DNA from: Caballeronia jiangsuensis
GTDB taxonomy: Bacteria; Pseudomonadota; Gammaproteobacteria; Burkholderiales; Burkholderiaceae
NCBI GenBank assembly: GCA_000648925.1
Contig: JFHF01000021.1
Location: 59,748-123,747, forward strand
DNA: 64,000 nucleotides
Direction of reading: 5' to 3'
The notes beneath the pieces were generated by a model. The model searched no databases, had not been told where the DNA came from, and saw only the letters and a program-made list of their open reading frames with translations. The translations under genes were made by a program, and so were the position numbers. The first letter of the stretch is position 1. The number at the start of each line of letters is the position of its first letter. Positions 43,545-54,710 of this stretch are shown here, piece by piece.

Positions 43545-44560
43545 GCTTCCCGAAAGAGCGGATGCGCCGCCGCTTCGGCGGGCGTGAGCACGGGTGCAAC
43601 GCAGCAATCGAGCGGTTCCAGCAGCGTCATCCATTCGTCGCGCGTGCGCTCACGAAAGCGCGCGGCAAGCTGCGCCGACAATTCCGCCGCGTCCGCTCCG
43701 CCGATCGCCTGTCCGAGACTCCAGTGCCGCGTCGCCCAGTCGGGGCGGCCGAGCGCCTCGCACAAGGTCTGCCAGAACTTCAGTTCCAGCGCGCCGACCG
43801 CGACGAAACGGTCGTCGCGCGTGCGATACACGTCGTAGCACGGCACGCCGCCGTTCAGCAGGCCCGCGCCGGCCCGCGTCCCCGCTTCGTTGGTATTGGC
43901 GAGCGCGATATGCGCCATCACGTTGTGCGCGTGCGTCGCGTGCGTCATCGAGACATTCAGGCAGCGGCCTTCGCCGCCGCGCGCGACATGCCACGCCGCC
44001 GCGAGTATTTCCATGACGGCCGAAAGCGCGCCGCCGAGCAGATCCGCCAGTTGAAAATTCGGTGCGACAGGCGTGCCGTCACGCGTCGCGAGCTGATCGA
44101 GCACGCCCGCATACGCGATGTAGTTCAGATCGTGACCGGCCTTGTGCGCGAACGGGCCGTCGCCGCCGAAGCCGGTAATCGCGCAATAGACGATCTTCGG
44201 ATTCGCCTCGCGCAACACGTCATAGCCGACGCCCAGCCGCGCCATCACCGAAGGGCGAAAGCTTTCGACCAGAACATCCGCGTCGCGTGCGAGCTCGATC
44301 AGCTTCGCGCGGCCTTCGTCCGTCTTGAGATCGAGCGTGAGCTGCCGCTTGCCGCGATTGACGATGCGATAAAACGCGCTCGGCGTGCCGCTTTGCCGGT
44401 CGGCTTCGGTTTGCAGCATCGTGCGCGCGTAGTCGCCTTCGCCGGGCGGCTCGATCTTGAGGACGTCGGCGCCGAGTTCGGCGAGCCGCAACGTGGCGAC
44501 GGGACCCGGAAGAAGCCGCGTCAGATCGAGCACGCGCAGGCCGGTAAGAGAAGGCGTCAA
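43541..44560 (-). CDS. CaiB/BaiF family (class III) CoA-transferase
   Basis: A 339-residue class III CoA-transferase. Conserved blocks: LTGLRVLDLTRLLPGPVATLRLAELGADVLKIEPP in parts, YRIVNRGKRQLTLDLK, ESFRPSVMARLGVGYD and the catalytic Asp in AGHDLNYIAYAGVLD (about residue 150). The His before it and the overall size resemble alpha-methylacyl-CoA racemases, so racemase activity on branched-chain acyl-CoAs is likely. No acyl-CoA dehydrogenase or thiolase is nearby to fix the substrate. The ABC-F gene lies 15 bases upstream on the same strand. Confidence 0.85.
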   Translation of the reverse strand: MTPSLTGLRVLDLTRLLPGPVATLRLAELGADVLKIEPPGEGDYARTMLQTEADRQSGTPSAFYRIVNRGKRQLTLDLKTDEGRAKLIELARDADVLVESFRPSVMARLGVGYDVLREANPKIVYCAITGFGGDGPFAHKAGHDLNYIAYAGVLDQLATRDGTPVAPNFQLADLLGGALSAVMEILAAAWHVARGGEGRCLNVSMTHATHAHNVMAHIALANTNEAGTRAGAGLLNGGVPCYDVYRTRDDRFVAVGALELKFWQTLCEALGRPDWATRHWSLGQAIGGADAAELSAQLAARFRERTRDEWMTLLEPLDCCVAPVLTPAEAAAHPLFREA

Positions 44561-44575
44561 GTCGTCGATCTCCGG

Positions 44576-46516
<1,941 letters not shown>

Positions 46517-46674
46517 GTCGGAGGGGCGGCGAAGGGGCGCGGCTTTTGAGGGAAAGCGCTATTTTAGACCGGACCGCCTGCGAGGCAGGGGTCGGCCGTT
46601 CGGCCAATGGCAGACGAACGCGCGCCGGGTTAGCATCGCCTATCTTTCATCGACTTCATTTCGCGGAGCACGCC

Positions 46675-47166
46675 ATGAGCGCAGCCAACGAAGGCATCTA
46701 CGGCTTCACGGCCGAAACACTCGACGGTGCGACCGTCGGTCTCGACACCTACCGCGACAAGGTGCTGCTCATCGTGAATACGGCGAGCGAATGCGGTTTC
46801 ACGCCGCAGTACAAGGGTTTGCAGGAGATCTACCAGCAATTCTCGGCGCGCGGTTTCGAGGTGCTCGGGTTCCCGTGCAATCAGTTCGGCAAGCAGGAGC
46901 CGGGCGACGCCGGGCAGATCGGCGCCTTCTGCGAGAAGAACTACGGCGTCACGTTTCCGATGTTCGCCAAGATCGAGGTGAACGGCGCGAACGCGCATCC
47001 GCTCTACAAATATCTGAAGGACAAGGAGCCGGGCCTGCTCGGCATCGAAGCGATCAAATGGAACTTCACGAAGTTTCTCGTCGATCGCAAGGGAAGCGTC
47101 ATCAAGCGTTATGCGCCGCAGACGAAACCGGAGTCGATCACCGAGGACATCGAGAAGCTGCTCTGA
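46675..47166 (+). CDS. Glutathione peroxidase family protein
   Basis: A 163-residue thioredoxin-fold peroxidase of the Cys-GPx type: peroxidatic Cys40 in NTASECGFTPQYKGLQ, Gln in FPCNQFGKQEPG, and Trp in KWNFTKFLVD. The second cysteine in FPCNQF suggests thioredoxin-dependent turnover, as in many bacterial GPx. No signal peptide, so cytosolic. It ends 13 bases from the convergent cardiolipin synthase gene. Confidence 0.94.
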   Translation: MSAANEGIYGFTAETLDGATVGLDTYRDKVLLIVNTASECGFTPQYKGLQEIYQQFSARGFEVLGFPCNQFGKQEPGDAGQIGAFCEKNYGVTFPMFAKIEVNGANAHPLYKYLKDKEPGLLGIEAIKWNFTKFLVDRKGSVIKRYAPQTKPESITEDIEKLL

Positions 47167-47179
47167 GCGTCGGGCGCGC

Positions 47180-48670
47180 TCAGAGGATCGGCGAGAAAAG
47201 GCGCGCGACGTGCATCGCCATGCGCCGCCAGAACGCCTTGCCGCGATAGTCGTCGCTGTCGATCTCGAAGGACTCCGCGAAGTCCGCGAGCAGCATCGAT
47301 TCGACCTGGCTCGCGAACGCGCGGTCGACCGTCAGCACCGTGATCTCGAAGTTTAGGCGAAACGACCGGTTGTCGAGATTCGCGCTGCCGATCGAAGCGG
47401 CGATGTCGTCGACGAGCACGACCTTCTGATGCAGAAAGCCCGGCTTGTAGCGGAAGATGCGCACGCCCGCCTGGACGAGATCGTACGCATAGAGCCGTGA
47501 CGCGGCGAACACCACGCGATGATCGCGCCGGCTCGGAATCAGGATGCGCACGTCCACGCCGCGCATCACCGCGAGCCTCAACGCAGAGAACACGGCTTCG
47601 TCGGGAATCAGATAGGGCGATGTGATCCAGATACGTTCGCGCGCCGCGTTGATCGCCTCGACGAAAAAGAGCGAGCAGGTTTCCTGTTTGTCGGCGGGGC
47701 CGCTCGACAGCACCATGCAGTGCATGTTTCCGTCCGAATGCGGCGCGGGGCCGAGTTCGGGCAGGCGCTGCGTCGCCCAGTACCAGTCTTCGGTGAACAC
47801 GAACTGGATGCTCGCGACCGCCGGACCGCGCACTTCCACGTGCGTGTCCCGCCACGGCGAGAGCCGCGGATTGCCGCCGAGATACTCGACGCCCACGTTA
47901 TGCCCGCCGACGAACGCGCACTTGCCGTCCACCACGACGATCTTCCGATGATTGCGGAAGTTGATCTGAAAGCGATGCACGAACTTGCGCGTGGCCGCGA
48001 ACGGATGCGCCTCGACGCCGCCCGCGCGCAGCGCGTTCACGTAGCGATGCGGCAGGTCGAAGCTGCCGATGCTGTCGTAAAGGAAGTACACGCGCACGCC
48101 CGCCTGGGCCTTTTTGATGAGCGCGTCCTTGAGTTTGTCGCCGAGTTCGTCGGCGCGCACGATGAAGAACTGCACGACGACATAGCGTTCCGCCGCGGCG
48201 ATCGCGTCGAGGATCGCGTTGAAGGTGGCGTCACCATTGATGAGCACGCGCGCCGAGTTGCCGCGCAGGAACGGCATGCCCGAGAGCCGCTGCAACGTGC
48301 GGATGGTCGGATTGCCGAGATAGGCCGCCGGTCCCGGCGCGATCTCGCCGCGCACGCCGGCGGCATCGACGAGCGCCGTGGCTTCGGGCGCATCGCTGCG
48401 TGCGCCCGAGTCCCATTCGGCGGGCTTCGAGCGGCTGCGCAGGATTTCGATTTCTAGCCGCCGCTCGTCGATATAGCCCGCGAACTTGCTGCGGCCGAGA
48501 AAAAGGTAGGGAATCAGCGTGAAGTACGGCATCGCGACGAGCGACACCGCCCACGCCACCGCGCCTTGCGACGTGCGAGTGTTGATGACGGCATGGATCG
48601 CGGCGATCACGCCGAGGACATGCGCGGCCATCACGAGCGTGCCGAGGTGTAGCCAGTCGGATGCTTGCAT
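47180..48670 (-). CDS. cls: Cardiolipin synthase
   Basis: A 496-residue phospholipase D-superfamily synthase. Two N-terminal membrane segments (LGTLVMAAHVLGVIAAIHAVI and GAVAWAVSLVAMPYFTLIPY) are followed by two HKD motifs: HRKIVVVDGKCAFVGGHN at about residue 240 and HQKVVLVDDIAASIGSANLD at about 420. It makes cardiolipin from phosphatidylglycerol at the inner membrane. The layout matches ClsA rather than the ClsB or ClsC types. Confidence 0.93.
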   Translation of the reverse strand: MQASDWLHLGTLVMAAHVLGVIAAIHAVINTRTSQGAVAWAVSLVAMPYFTLIPYLFLGRSKFAGYIDERRLEIEILRSRSKPAEWDSGARSDAPEATALVDAAGVRGEIAPGPAAYLGNPTIRTLQRLSGMPFLRGNSARVLINGDATFNAILDAIAAAERYVVVQFFIVRADELGDKLKDALIKKAQAGVRVYFLYDSIGSFDLPHRYVNALRAGGVEAHPFAATRKFVHRFQINFRNHRKIVVVDGKCAFVGGHNVGVEYLGGNPRLSPWRDTHVEVRGPAVASIQFVFTEDWYWATQRLPELGPAPHSDGNMHCMVLSSGPADKQETCSLFFVEAINAARERIWITSPYLIPDEAVFSALRLAVMRGVDVRILIPSRRDHRVVFAASRLYAYDLVQAGVRIFRYKPGFLHQKVVLVDDIAASIGSANLDNRSFRLNFEITVLTVDRAFASQVESMLLADFAESFEIDSDDYRGKAFWRRMAMHVARLFSPIL

Positions 48671-48792
48671 AGGCGCGAGAGGGAGCGAAGTGCTTCGCTA
48701 ATGGCGATTTGCCATCTTACCCAACCCTTCCGCGCGAAGTGTTGGCGAACGTTGCAGCGTGCGTCGCCGCAACGTTCTGTCAGGCAGAGGGT

Positions 48793-49683
48793 TTACGCCG
48801 GGAGATCGGCGGCCTGGATCAGGAACACGTTGTCGTCGCCGGCGCTGGTCGAGAGCCAGACGAGATCGAGACCGCCGAGTGCGGCTTCCACGTTCGGCCG
48901 CTCGTTGCCGATTTCGACGACGAGCACGCCATCCTCGGTCAGCCAGTTGCGCGCGTCGCGCACGATGCGCCGCACGACGTCCATGCCGTCCACGCCGCCC
49001 GCGAGCGCGAGTTCGGGCTCGTGCCGGTACTCTTCCGGCAGCGCCTGCGCCTGCATCGCCTGTGCGTTGACGTACGGCGGATTGGTGATGATCACCTCGT
49101 AGCGCGCGGACGGCAGCGGCGCGTACAGGTCGCCTTCGTAGAGACTTACGCGCTCGCCGAGTGCGTATTCGTCGACGTTGCGGCGCGCGACCGCGATCGC
49201 ATCGGCGGAGATATCGACGGCATCGACATCGGCGTTCTCGAAGGCCTGCGCCGCGAGAATCGCGAGACAGCCCGAGCCGGTGCACAGTTCGAGCACGCGC
49301 GTGACCTGATCCGGATCGGCGACATACGGCTGCAAGCCGTCCTGCAGCAACTCGCCGATGAACGAGCGCGGCACGATCACGCGCTCATCGACGTAGAAGC
49401 GCCGGCCGTGCATCCAGGCTTCCTGCGTGATGTACGCGGCGGGAATGCGTTCCTTCGCGCGGCGCTCGATCACTTTCATGACGGCGTCGATTTCTTCGTC
49501 GAGCAGGCGCGCGTCGAGAAATGGGTCGAGCGTGTCGAGCGGCAGATGCAGCGTATGCAGGATCAGATACGCGGCTTCGTCGTAGGCATTGGCCGAGCCG
49601 TGGCCGAACGACAGGCCTGCTTCGGTGAAGCGCGAGACGCCGAAGCGCAGCAGGTCGCGCACGGTGGTGAAGGGCAGCGCCAT
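48793..49683 (-). CDS. prmB: 50S ribosomal protein L3 glutamine methyltransferase
   Basis: A 296-residue SAM-dependent N5-glutamine methyltransferase. The SAM motif is VLELCTGSGCLAILAA and the catalytic NPPY lies in IITNPPYVNAQAMQ. The N-terminal helical domain with YLILHTLHLPLDTLDPFLDA is PrmB-like rather than PrmC-like. PrmB methylates ribosomal protein L3. It is 30 bases downstream of dapE on the same strand. Confidence 0.93.
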   Translation of the reverse strand: MALPFTTVRDLLRFGVSRFTEAGLSFGHGSANAYDEAAYLILHTLHLPLDTLDPFLDARLLDEEIDAVMKVIERRAKERIPAAYITQEAWMHGRRFYVDERVIVPRSFIGELLQDGLQPYVADPDQVTRVLELCTGSGCLAILAAQAFENADVDAVDISADAIAVARRNVDEYALGERVSLYEGDLYAPLPSARYEVIITNPPYVNAQAMQAQALPEEYRHEPELALAGGVDGMDVVRRIVRDARNWLTEDGVLVVEIGNERPNVEAALGGLDLVWLSTSAGDDNVFLIQAADLPA

Positions 49684-49713
49684 CGAAGGCTCCTTTTTAT
49701 TGTGAGATTGAAT

Positions 49714-50850
49714 TCAGGCGATCAGTTGTTCGAGCACGCGCCGGTACACGTTTTTCAACGGCTCGATGAAGCGCACTTCGACATGCTCGTCGATCTTGTG
49801 GATCGTGCCGTTGGGCGGGCCGAACTCCACAACCTGATCGCAGATGCGCGCGATGAAGCGTCCATCGGAGGTGCCGCCCGTGGTAGACAGTTCGGTGCGC
49901 ACGCCGGTTTCATCGGCGATGGCTTTTTCGAGCGCCTCCGACAGCGCGCCGCGCGGCGTGAGAAAGGGCAGGCCGCTCACGATCCATGTGAGATCGTAGT
50001 CGAGGCCGTGCCGGTCGAGAATCGCGTGCACGCGGCTTTGCAGGCTCTCGACCGTGCTCGCCGTCGAGAAGCGAAAGTTGAACATCAGATCGGCGTGGCC
50101 GGGAATGATGTTGGTCGCGCCGGTGCCGGAATGCAGGTTCGACACTTGCCAGGTGGTCGGCGGGAAGTATTCGTTGCCGTCGTCCCAGCGCTCGGCGACG
50201 AGTTCTGCGAGCGCGGGCGCGAGCAGATGCACCGGATTCTTCGCGAGATGCGGATACGCAATGTGCCCCTGCACGCCCTTGACGACGAGCTTGCCCGTCA
50301 TCGAGCCGCGCCGGCCGTTCTTGACCATGTCGCCGAGCGTGGCGTTCGATGTCGGCTCGCCGACGATGCAGTAGTCGAGCCGAATGCCGCGCGCCTGCAA
50401 CGCTTCGACGACCTTGATCGTGCCGTCGGTGGCGGGGCCTTCTTCATCGCTCGTGATGAGAAACGCGAGCGTGCCGCGATGCTCCGGATGCTTTGCGACG
50501 AACTCTTCGCTCGACACGACGAACGCCGCGAGCGACGCCTTCATGTCCGCCGCGCCGCGGCCGAAGAGCTTGCCGTCGCGGTGAGCGGGCGTGAAGGGCG
50601 GCGAGGTCCATTGTTCGAGCGGGCCGGTCGGCACGACATCGGTGTGGCCGGCGAACGCGAGCAGTTTGGCCGAAGCGTCTGTGCCACGCCTCACGGCCCA
50701 CAGGTTGGTGACGCCGCCCGATTCGATCGTTTCACATTCGAAGCCGATCGCCGCGAGCCGCTCGATCATGAGCGCCTGACAAGCCTGGTCGTCGGGCGTG
50801 ACGGATGCGCGTTCGATCAGCGCTTCGGTGAGGGAGAGGGTGCCGGACAT
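49714..50850 (-). CDS. dapE: Succinyl-diaminopimelate desuccinylase
   Basis: A 378-residue M20-family metallohydrolase that yields LL-diaminopimelate for lysine and peptidoglycan synthesis. Metal-ligand motifs are FAGHTDVVPTGP, GAADMKASLAAF and ITSDEEGPATDGT. FARICDQVVEFGPPNGTIHKIDEHV in the C-terminal part is DapE-like. A terminator lies between it and the dapD-arsC unit upstream, so it probably has its own promoter in the 50851-50949 gap. Confidence 0.96.
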   Translation of the reverse strand: MSGTLSLTEALIERASVTPDDQACQALMIERLAAIGFECETIESGGVTNLWAVRRGTDASAKLLAFAGHTDVVPTGPLEQWTSPPFTPAHRDGKLFGRGAADMKASLAAFVVSSEEFVAKHPEHRGTLAFLITSDEEGPATDGTIKVVEALQARGIRLDYCIVGEPTSNATLGDMVKNGRRGSMTGKLVVKGVQGHIAYPHLAKNPVHLLAPALAELVAERWDDGNEYFPPTTWQVSNLHSGTGATNIIPGHADLMFNFRFSTASTVESLQSRVHAILDRHGLDYDLTWIVSGLPFLTPRGALSEALEKAIADETGVRTELSTTGGTSDGRFIARICDQVVEFGPPNGTIHKIDEHVEVRFIEPLKNVYRRVLEQLIA

Positions 50851-50872
50851 GGTCGTATTGAATCGATGCGAT

Positions 50873-50900
50873 AAAAAAATGCCGGCGCGCAGGCCGGCAC
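50873..50900 (-). terminator. Terminator of the dapC-dapD-arsC unit
   Basis: On the minus strand GTGCCGGCCT and a following GCGCCGGCA form a GC-rich stem (perfect core TGCCGGC/GCCGGCA) ending in TTTTTTTAT. It separates the ArsC-like gene from dapE. Confidence 0.8.
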
Positions 50901-50949
50901 TCGTAGCAATCTTGCGATGACCGTCGAGTTCACAGTCATCGCGTTCACT

Positions 50950-51321
50950 TCAGGCGAAGAGCGTTTCGTACTGCTCGGCGGAAAATCCGAGCGTCTTCAC
51001 GCGCCCGTTCACGACGACGACCGGCCGCTTGATGATCGACGGCTTGTGGATCATCAGCGCGATCGCGCCGCCGGTCGTATCGGCTTCGGCCTTATGCACC
51101 TCGGACAAGCCGCGCCACGTCGTGCCGCGCTTGTTGATGAGCTGGTCGAGCGGCACGTCCTTCAGCCAGTCCTGGATCAGCGCGTTCGACACGCCGGCCT
51201 TCTTGAAGTCGTGAAACTCGAACGGCACGCCGTGCTCTTCCAGCCACACGCGCGCTTTTTTCACGGTGTCGCAATTCGGAATGCCGTAGACGACCGTGGT
51301 CGGGGTCGAGCCGCGCGCCAC
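50950..51321 (-). CDS. ArsC/Spx-family protein (YffB-like)
   Basis: A 123-residue thioredoxin-fold protein of the ArsC/Spx family. The redox cysteine is in VVYGIPNCDTVKKARVWLEEHGV. The C-terminal RPVVVVNGRVKTLGFSAEQYE follows the YffB pattern, while the arginines needed for arsenate reduction are not evident, so arsenate reductase activity is doubtful. The likely start is GTG at 51321, two bases after the dapD stop, giving translational coupling. Such YffB-like genes are often found next to dapD or dapE; the reason is unknown. Confidence 0.85.
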   Translation of the reverse strand: MARGSTPTTVVYGIPNCDTVKKARVWLEEHGVPFEFHDFKKAGVSNALIQDWLKDVPLDQLINKRGTTWRGLSEVHKAEADTTGGAIALMIHKPSIIKRPVVVVNGRVKTLGFSAEQYETLFA

Positions 51322-51323
51322 GA

Positions 51324-52151
51324 TCAGTCGCCTCGCAGCAGTTCGTTCAGGCCGACCTTCGCGCGCGTCTTGGCATCGACCTTCTTGACGATCACCGCGC
51401 AGTACAGGCTGTGCGAGCCATCCTTCGAAGGCAGATTGCCCGCCACGACGACCGAGCCCGCCGGAATGCGGCCGTAGCTGACTTCGCCGGTTTCGCGGTC
51501 GTAGATCTTGGTCGACTGGCCGAGATACACGCCCATCGAAATGACGGAATTTTCTTCGACGATCACGCCTTCCACCACTTCCGAACGCGCGCCGATGAAG
51601 CAGTTGTCCTCGATGATGACCGGGTTCGCCTGCAGCGGCTCCAGCACGCCGCCGATGCCCACGCCGCCCGACAGATGCACGTTCTTGCCGATCTGCGCGC
51701 ACGAGCCGACGGTGGCCCATGTGTCGACCATCGAGCCTTCATCGACATACGCGCCGATGTTCGTGTACGACGGCATCAGCACGACGTTCTTCGCGATGAA
51801 CGAGCCGCGGCGCGCGATGGCCGGCGGCACGACGCGAAAGCCGCCCGCCGCGAAGTCTTCGGCCGTGTAGCTGGCGAACTTCGAGGGCACCTTGTCGTAG
51901 AACTGGGAATAGCCGCCCGCAGGCATCGGCGCGTTGTCTTCCAGGCGGAACGACAGCAGCACGGCTTTCTTCAGCCACTGATTCACGACCCAGTCGCCGT
52001 CGCGCTTCTCGGCAACGCGCATCTGGCCTTTATCGAGCTGCTCGATGGCATGCGCGACGGCTTCGCGGACTTCGGCGGGCGCGGCCTTGGGCGACAGCTC
52101 GGCGCGGTTTTCCCAGGCGGTATCGATGATGCTCTGAAGTTGTTGCGACAT
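51324..52151 (-). CDS. dapD: Tetrahydrodipicolinate N-succinyltransferase
   Basis: A 275-residue left-handed beta-helix acyltransferase that succinylates tetrahydrodipicolinate. The helix is formed by hexapeptide repeats across about 110-240 (NIGAYVDEGSMVDTWATVGSCAQIG, NVHLSGGVGIGGVLEP). Length matches E. coli DapD (274). It is 46 bases downstream of dapC on the same strand. Confidence 0.97.
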   Translation of the reverse strand: MSQQLQSIIDTAWENRAELSPKAAPAEVREAVAHAIEQLDKGQMRVAEKRDGDWVVNQWLKKAVLLSFRLEDNAPMPAGGYSQFYDKVPSKFASYTAEDFAAGGFRVVPPAIARRGSFIAKNVVLMPSYTNIGAYVDEGSMVDTWATVGSCAQIGKNVHLSGGVGIGGVLEPLQANPVIIEDNCFIGARSEVVEGVIVEENSVISMGVYLGQSTKIYDRETGEVSYGRIPAGSVVVAGNLPSKDGSHSLYCAVIVKKVDAKTRAKVGLNELLRGD

Positions 52152-52197
52152 AGTGGTATCAAGGATGGAGGATTGGACCGGCTGCGCTCAACGTAAG

Positions 52198-53415
52198 TCA
52201 GGATTTGAGCGAGCGGCAGAATTCGACGATGCGGCGGGCTCCTTCGACACATTCCGCGGTTTCGGCCACGAGCGCGATACGCACGAAACCTTCACCGGGA
52301 TTCGTGCCGTGCGCGAAGCGAGCGAGAAAAGAGCCCGGCAGAACCGTCACATTATAGTCGGCGTACAGGCGCGCCGCGAACTCGGTATCCGTGAGCCCGG
52401 TGCCCGAAACGTTCGCCCAGAGGTAGAACGCGGCGTCGGGCAGGCGCACGTCGAGCACGTCGGCGAGCATTGGCGTGACTGTCTGGAATTTTTTCAGATA
52501 CTTGGCGCGGTTGTCGCGCACGTGCGTTTCATCCTGCCACGCGACGACGCTCGCGCGCTGAAACACCGTCGACAGCGCCGCGCCGTGATACGTGCGATAG
52601 AGCAGGAAATCCTTCAGGACCGACGCATCGCCCGCGACGAAGCCCGAGCGCATGCCGGGCACGTTCGAACGTTTCGACAGGCTCGACAACATCACGAGGC
52701 GATCGAAACCGCGATCGAGCAGCCGCGCCGCTTCGAGGCCGCCGAGCGGCGGATTGCCTTCGTCGAAATAGATTTCCGAATAGCACTCGTCCGACGCGAT
52801 CACGAAGCCGTGTTTGTCCGACAGCGCGAAAAGCTCGCGCCAGTTGTCGAGCGTGAGCACCGCGCCCGTCGGATTGCCCGGCGAGCACACGTACAACAGT
52901 TGCGTGCGCGCCCAGATGTGATCGGGCACCGCGGAATAGTCGCACGCGAAGTTGCGCGACGGATCGCTGTTGACGAAATACGGCTCGGCGCCCGCGAGCA
53001 AGGCCGCGCCTTCGTAGATTTGATAGAACGGGTTCGGACAGAGTACGATGGGCGGTTCGGCGGCGCTGGCCGCGCGGCTGTCGATCACGGTCTGCGCGAG
53101 CGCGAAGAGCGCTTCTCGCGAGCCGGCCACGGGCAGCACCTGCGTCGCCGCATCGATCGATGCGAGGCCGTAGCGCTGCATCACCCACGCCGCGATCGAC
53201 GCGCGCAGCGGCTCGCTGCCGAGCGTCGCCGGGTACGAGGCGAGGCCGTCGAGCGAATCGATCACGGCGTCGCGGATCAGCGCGGGCGTCGGATGCTTCG
53301 GCTCGCCGATGCCGAAGCTGATCGGCGTGAATCCCGCGCGCGGCTCGATGCCCTTGAAGAGCGCGCGAAGCTTTTCGAACGGATAAGGCTGAAGTTTCTT
53401 GAGAAGTGGATTCAC
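52198..53415 (-). CDS. dapC: N-succinyldiaminopimelate aminotransferase
   Basis: A 405-residue fold-type I PLP aminotransferase for the step between DapD and DapE. The PLP lysine is in SSLSKRSNVPGMRSGF; other blocks are CSPGNPTGAVL and ASDECYSEIYFDEG. The start is GTG at 53415 (MNPLLKKLQPYPFEKLRALF after initiation); the frame continues upstream to 53850 with no family similarity. Placement with dapD makes DapC the best assignment. Confidence 0.93.
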   Translation of the reverse strand: MNPLLKKLQPYPFEKLRALFKGIEPRAGFTPISFGIGEPKHPTPALIRDAVIDSLDGLASYPATLGSEPLRASIAAWVMQRYGLASIDAATQVLPVAGSREALFALAQTVIDSRAASAAEPPIVLCPNPFYQIYEGAALLAGAEPYFVNSDPSRNFACDYSAVPDHIWARTQLLYVCSPGNPTGAVLTLDNWRELFALSDKHGFVIASDECYSEIYFDEGNPPLGGLEAARLLDRGFDRLVMLSSLSKRSNVPGMRSGFVAGDASVLKDFLLYRTYHGAALSTVFQRASVVAWQDETHVRDNRAKYLKKFQTVTPMLADVLDVRLPDAAFYLWANVSGTGLTDTEFAARLYADYNVTVLPGSFLARFAHGTNPGEGFVRIALVAETAECVEGARRIVEFCRSLKS

Positions 53416-53608
53416 GGCGTGACCGGTAAGCAGTGAGCGATGCGCGCGAGGCAAAAAGCGCCTGCGAGCGCGGCATCGGAAGACATCGAACGGACGTGAA
53501 GCAAGCCTGTGATTATAGCGCGCGGCCTTGGCCCGGAAACGGACAGCGGCGCGCGACATGAAGGACGACAGTACGAATGACCGTAACAAAAACAGATGAG
53601 GCGCCGGC

Positions 53609-54586
53609 ATGACCCGCGGCCTCAGCAATGCATGGCCGACGCTTGCGATCATGCTGGGCGCGTCGGTGTGGGGCCTCGTCTGGTATCCGATGCGCATGCT
53701 CGCCGCGATGGGCCTCTCCGGCACCGCCGCCAGCGCGACGACGAGCGCCGCCGCGTGCGTCTTCGTGCTGCTCGCGAAACGCCGCTCGATCAGCACGCTC
53801 TCCTGGCACTGGCTGCTGGTCGCGCTAGGCGTGGCGGCGGGCGTGACCAATATCGGTTTCGTGTGGGGCGCGATCCACGGCCAGGTGATGCGCGTGCTGC
53901 TGCTCTTTTATCTGACGCCCGCGTGGACCGCGATCTTCGCGCACTTCATCCTCAAGGAGCGCCTGACCCGCGCCGATGCGGCGCTCTCGCTGCTCTCGCT
54001 CGCGGGCGCCGTGACGATGCTGTGGTCGCCCGAACTCGGCATGCCGCTGCCCGCCGATCTCGCGGAGTGGGCGGGTCTCATGGGCGGCATGGGCTTCGCG
54101 ATGAGCAACGTGCTCGTCGTCAAGGTCACGCGCACCTTGCCCGCGATGAAGCCCGAGATGCGCACGGCCGTGATCTTCGGCGGCGCGGCGCTGATCGCGT
54201 CGCTCGTCACGTGTTTCGAGCCGATGCCCGCGCCGCCCGCCGCCGCGCTGTTGCCCACCGTGACGCTCATCGTGATCGGGCTGGGTGTCGTGCTCGCGGG
54301 CAACAACATGATCGTGCAGATCGGGCTCGCACGTGTGCCGGCCAATCGCGCGTCGATCATCATGCTCTTCGAGCTCGTCGTCACCGCGCTCTCGGCGTGG
54401 CTCTTCGCGGGCGAAGTGCCCGGCCCGCGCGAATGGGCGGGCGGCGCGTGCATCGTCGTGGCGTGCGTGCTGTCGGCATGGGTGCATCGGCAGGGCGGGC
54501 AGCGCTCGTCTGCCGTGTCCGAAGCGCCGGAGATCGCCAAAGACGCGCCGGAAAGCAAAAAGAAATCGACTCGCGCGATGGTATGA
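53609..54586 (+). CDS. EamA-family (DMT) transporter
   Basis: A 325-residue inner-membrane protein with ten predicted helices in two EamA repeats (first half to about 150, second from about 165 to 300). PAWTAIFAHFILKERLTRADAALSLLSLAGAV and PANRASIIMLFELVVTALSAWLFAGE are the characteristic helix-turn segments, quoted in part. The C-terminus is a charged tail. GAGG lies nine bases before the ATG. Substrate unknown; many relatives export amino acids or metabolites. It is divergent from dapC. Confidence 0.88.
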   Translation: MTRGLSNAWPTLAIMLGASVWGLVWYPMRMLAAMGLSGTAASATTSAAACVFVLLAKRRSISTLSWHWLLVALGVAAGVTNIGFVWGAIHGQVMRVLLLFYLTPAWTAIFAHFILKERLTRADAALSLLSLAGAVTMLWSPELGMPLPADLAEWAGLMGGMGFAMSNVLVVKVTRTLPAMKPEMRTAVIFGGAALIASLVTCFEPMPAPPAAALLPTVTLIVIGLGVVLAGNNMIVQIGLARVPANRASIIMLFELVVTALSAWLFAGEVPGPREWAGGACIVVACVLSAWVHRQGGQRSSAVSEAPEIAKDAPESKKKSTRAMV

Positions 54587-54710
54587 TGGTGTCCGCTTCG
54601 CCGGGACACGCATGTGTTGTCGCGCTGCTTGACCGAATGCGATCGACGCGCCGCAATGCGGTTCGTCTGCCATCTATCCTCCGTCATCAATTCCAAACAG
54701 CGATATCGCC

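Noticed and set aside
48709..50874. 721-codon open frame on the plus strand opposite prmB and dapE
   Set aside because: Runs antisense through two unambiguous genes and the intergenic gap; its composition is typical of GC-driven spurious frames.
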